In this document: positions 4,759-6,546 of the stretch, piece after piece
Layout of the letters: each line of letters opens with the position of its first letter
Position numbering within the stretch: the stretch's first letter is position 1
Assembly: GCA_964481435.1 (NCBI GenBank)
Contig: CAYZTH010000034.1
Span: 1 to 6,546 of the forward strand
Origin: JAPLYB01 sp964481435
GTDB lineage: Archaea; Nanobdellota; Nanobdellia; Pacearchaeales; UBA284
DNA length: 6,546 nucleotides
Direction of reading: 5' to 3'
The notes under the pieces: generated by a model
The model's input: the letters and a program-made list of their open reading frames with translations, nothing else
The model's database searches: none
What the model was told of the DNA's origin: nothing
Made by a program: the position numbers and the translations under genes

Positions 4759-4768
4759 AATTATAAAT
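4759..4768 (-). promoter_or_regulatory. TATA-like box for tRNA-Trp
   Basis: On the minus strand the box reads ATTTATAATT, 24-33 nt before the first base of the tRNA. That places initiation at or very near the mature 5' end, as for many archaeal tRNA genes. Confidence 0.55.
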
Positions 4769-4777
4769 GTTTTTGTT

Positions 4778-4831
4778 AAAAGAAAATCAAGGCCTTTTTA
4801 TCGTGAGATGCTTGGAATCTCAAAAGGCCTT
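4778..4831 (-). terminator. Hairpin plus T-rich terminator of the surface-protein gene
   Basis: On the minus strand AAGGCCTTT (4831-4823) pairs with AAAGGCCTT (4797-4789), and just inside it TGAGAT (4822-4817) pairs with ATCTCA (4809-4804) around a 7-nt loop. The total is 15 bp, with one 6-nt bulge, CGATAA (4803-4798), that contains the last sense codon and the TAA stop. GATTTTCTTTT follows immediately. The stem overlaps the last codons (PFEIPSISR). A stem of this quality followed by a T-rich run looks like an intrinsic terminator, or a 3'-end stabilising structure. Because archaea usually need only the T-run, the hairpin may serve RNA stability. Confidence 0.6.
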
Positions 4832-6546
4832 AGCATTGCTGTGCACCAAGGATACGTAGGATCTTTGGTATATCCCGCAGATGTTGGGAAGTTTCCATAT
4901 TCATCTTGGCATTTTATGAACAAAGTTTTCTCTCCCCAGTAAGCGGAGTGTATTGTTTGATTCTCTCCAATCATCAAAGCTCCTTGGGAGAAGTTGAAGT
5001 TGCACCGATCATAGGTATAAGCACACGTTGAAATCTCGTCTGTTTCTAAAATCAAGAAGCTTCCCCCTACTGCATCGTGATAAGTCCTGATTAGTATTGG
5101 GGCTTTTGTATCTGCAATCACTGAGAAGTGTGCTGTTGCTCTTGATTCCATGTTCCATTCATCTCTGCATAGGGCATAAATTGTGTAGGCTTTTCCAGGA
5201 TAATTTCCTCCTTCTAGTGTTTCATTATGTATGCCTGAATGGGTTGTTGAAGCTTCCTCATCAATGAAAGTCATCTTATCCCATTGTGGAATTAAGTTTG
5301 TTTTTGTGCTTGTCAAGTACTTGCACTGGGTATTTCTTGAACCAGAGGTAACCTGAATCTCTGGTCGAAGATTATAGGTCTTTGAATCATTCTCTGGAGT
5401 TATTATTGTTATATTATATGGTGGCATTGTCATAATTATATAATTCAGGGCTTCTTCTTCAGGCATGGTGTTCTTTTGTTGAGAAGCATCTTGGCATCTT
5501 AGTGAGATTCTGAACATCTTTGTTGTGTTATATAGTCCCATCTGGTCTAATTGGTTTTGATAGTCTTGAGGAAGTACAGACCAATTGATTTCATCAAATC
5601 CCTTTTTCAGGTCTAGTTCCATAAAGCAGTGTGTACAAATATCTTTTCTTAGGTCTGTACAGTTCTCATCCTGGATGCATCGTGTTTGTATAACTGGAGT
5701 ATCTTCTGTTGTGTAGTAAGGATCAGGTTTCCAAGTTCTGCCTTCTCCCATTTTGGTCATGTTGCTCAGAGTTATGTTCCAGTTCCTGTTTTTTGCTGCA
5801 TAATAGCAAACTCCATTTTCATCTAGCCAGATGCTGACATTTAGTCTTGGCCATTCATTGCTTATGACTGCATTGTTCTGAGGATCAAGGAAGGTTATTG
5901 CTGGCCAGAGTGAATCTGGTTTTGGTTTGAATTTAAATTTGACTTGATTATGGTCGTAGTATTGGTTATGTATTCCCCCTTTGTCTGGGCAGACATTTGA
6001 ACATTTTATGAAGATTGTATGATTCTCGTCTCTAGTCAAGTCTCCAGCGAAAAGAATGAGCGCGGATTGGGGAATTGGTTTCATCTCTGTGCCTCCATTA
6101 TTTGGATATTCATTATTATCAAAGTCTGTCATCTCTTCGAATTTCGCTCCTGCTTTGTCAATTATATATCTACACCTGGCTAATTGATCTGTTGTGACTG
6201 TTATGTTCATGACTTTTGTGTTATATTCTATTTCATTAAGGTTTAGAGTCAAATTGCTTGGTGCAGTTCTATATTCAACTTGTTCGGTATAATCTGAAGA
6301 GGTTGTTCCATCTGAAAGAGCCCAGGTGGCATTTATTACTTTGAAAGCAACTAATCCGTAGTTCTTGCATTCTCCGGGAATACATTCGTAGTTTATATCT
6401 TTTGATGCATCAAAACCAACAATGTTTGGACTTGAGAAATTTTCTTTTTTAAGAGCCACGCATTTTCCAAGAATCTCGCATCTTTCTTTGGTGCATATTC
6501 TGTAGGGGTCTTCATTGCATGATCTGCATCTTGCAGTGACCATGTC
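4798..6546 (-). CDS. Secreted modular Cys-rich surface protein, C-terminal part
   Basis: The gene is open at the right edge: the frame continues upstream of the Met at 6543, so the true start and signal peptide lie outside. The visible 582 residues (numbered here from that Met) have 22 Cys and 16 N-x-S/T glycosylation sites, as expected for an exported, disulphide-bonded glycoprotein. The N-terminal part is a Cys knot-like segment (C6, C9, C17, C22, C28, C54, C59). After it come at least four copies of a module that opens with C-x-Y (C124, C246, C407, C507) and closes 38-57 residues later with a beta-strand ending in C, often C-x-D (C181, C289, C459, C545; a further RCQD at 350). Strands such as ITFLDPQNNAVISN and ITIITPENDSKTYN start Ig-like beta-sandwich repeats. 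There is no C-terminal anchor or sorting motif. Proteins like this are frequent in DPANN genomes; function is unknown, with adhesion or an envelope role possible. Confidence 0.72.
   Translation of the reverse strand, partial: DMVTARCRSCNEDPYRICTKERCEILGKCVALKKENFSSPNIVGFDASKDINYECIPGECKNYGLVAFKVINATWALSDGTTSSDYTEQVEYRTAPSNLTLNLNEIEYNTKVMNITVTTDQLARCRYIIDKAGAKFEEMTDFDNNEYPNNGGTEMKPIPQSALILFAGDLTRDENHTIFIKCSNVCPDKGGIHNQYYDHNQVKFKFKPKPDSLWPAITFLDPQNNAVISNEWPRLNVSIWLDENGVCYYAAKNRNWNITLSNMTKMGEGRTWKPDPYYTTEDTPVIQTRCIQDENCTDLRKDICTHCFMELDLKKGFDEINWSVLPQDYQNQLDQMGLYNTTKMFRISLRCQDASQQKNTMPEEEALNYIIMTMPPYNITIITPENDSKTYNLRPEIQVTSGSRNTQCKYLTSTKTNLIPQWDKMTFIDEEASTTHSGIHNETLEGGNYPGKAYTIYALCRDEWNMESRATAHFSVIADTKAPILIRTYHDAVGGSFLILETDEISTCAYTYDRCNFNFSQGALMIGENQTIHSAYWGEKTLFIKCQDEYGNFPTSAGYTKDPTYPWCTAMLRPFEIPSISR

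Overview
The window looks like chromosomal DNA from an uncultivated archaeon, most likely a DPANN-type lineage (Woesearchaeota or Pacearchaeota-like). This is inferred from several things. Archaeal TATA-like boxes sit about 23-26 nt in front of start codons that lack Shine-Dalgarno sites. There is a short archaeal histone-fold protein, a small Cys-pair protein of the DUF5679 type, and a tRNA with no encoded CCA. A large Cys-rich, N-x-S/T-rich secreted-type protein is also present, the DNA is AT-rich, and genes are packed tightly. A run of exactly 100 N (4212-4311) shows this is a scaffolded draft or metagenome assembly. Gene order across that gap is not proven.

Layout, left to right. 36-1595 (+) is a complete class II lysyl-tRNA synthetase. 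1681-1845 (+) is a 54-residue two-knuckle Cys protein, the only gene here with a strong Shine-Dalgarno site and a 5' leader. 1923-2099 (+) is a 58-residue histone-fold protein that ends where helix alpha-3 should begin. 2096-2329 (-) is a 77-residue unknown protein whose stop overlaps the histone stop. 2330-2488 is a compact divergent promoter region with a hairpin and a possible 23-codon leaderless micro-ORF. 2489-2911 (+) is an HNH nuclease. 2965-3771 (+) is a divergent BtpA/SgcQ-like TIM-barrel protein, abutting with no spacer the convergent Nudix hydrolase at 3772-4206 (-). After the gap come a small PLDc_N-type membrane protein (4313-4627, -), tRNA-Trp(CCA) (4665-4735, -) and the C-terminal 582 residues of a secreted modular protein (4798-6546, -) that runs off the right edge.

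Most genes appear to be separate transcription units, each with its own TATA-like box, rather than parts of one pathway operon. The common theme is information processing and housekeeping: LysRS, tRNA-Trp, a histone, a nuclease and a nucleotide-pool or detoxification Nudix enzyme. Two envelope proteins lie next to them. No CRISPR array, insertion sequence, rRNA, integrase or phage gene is visible, and no stretch longer than 300 bases lacks a gene. The points most worth a second look are the alpha-3-less histone, the leaderless micro-ORF with hairpin ahead of the HNH gene, the repeated Cys-x-Tyr modules of the surface protein, and a hairpin that holds that gene's stop codon in a bulge.
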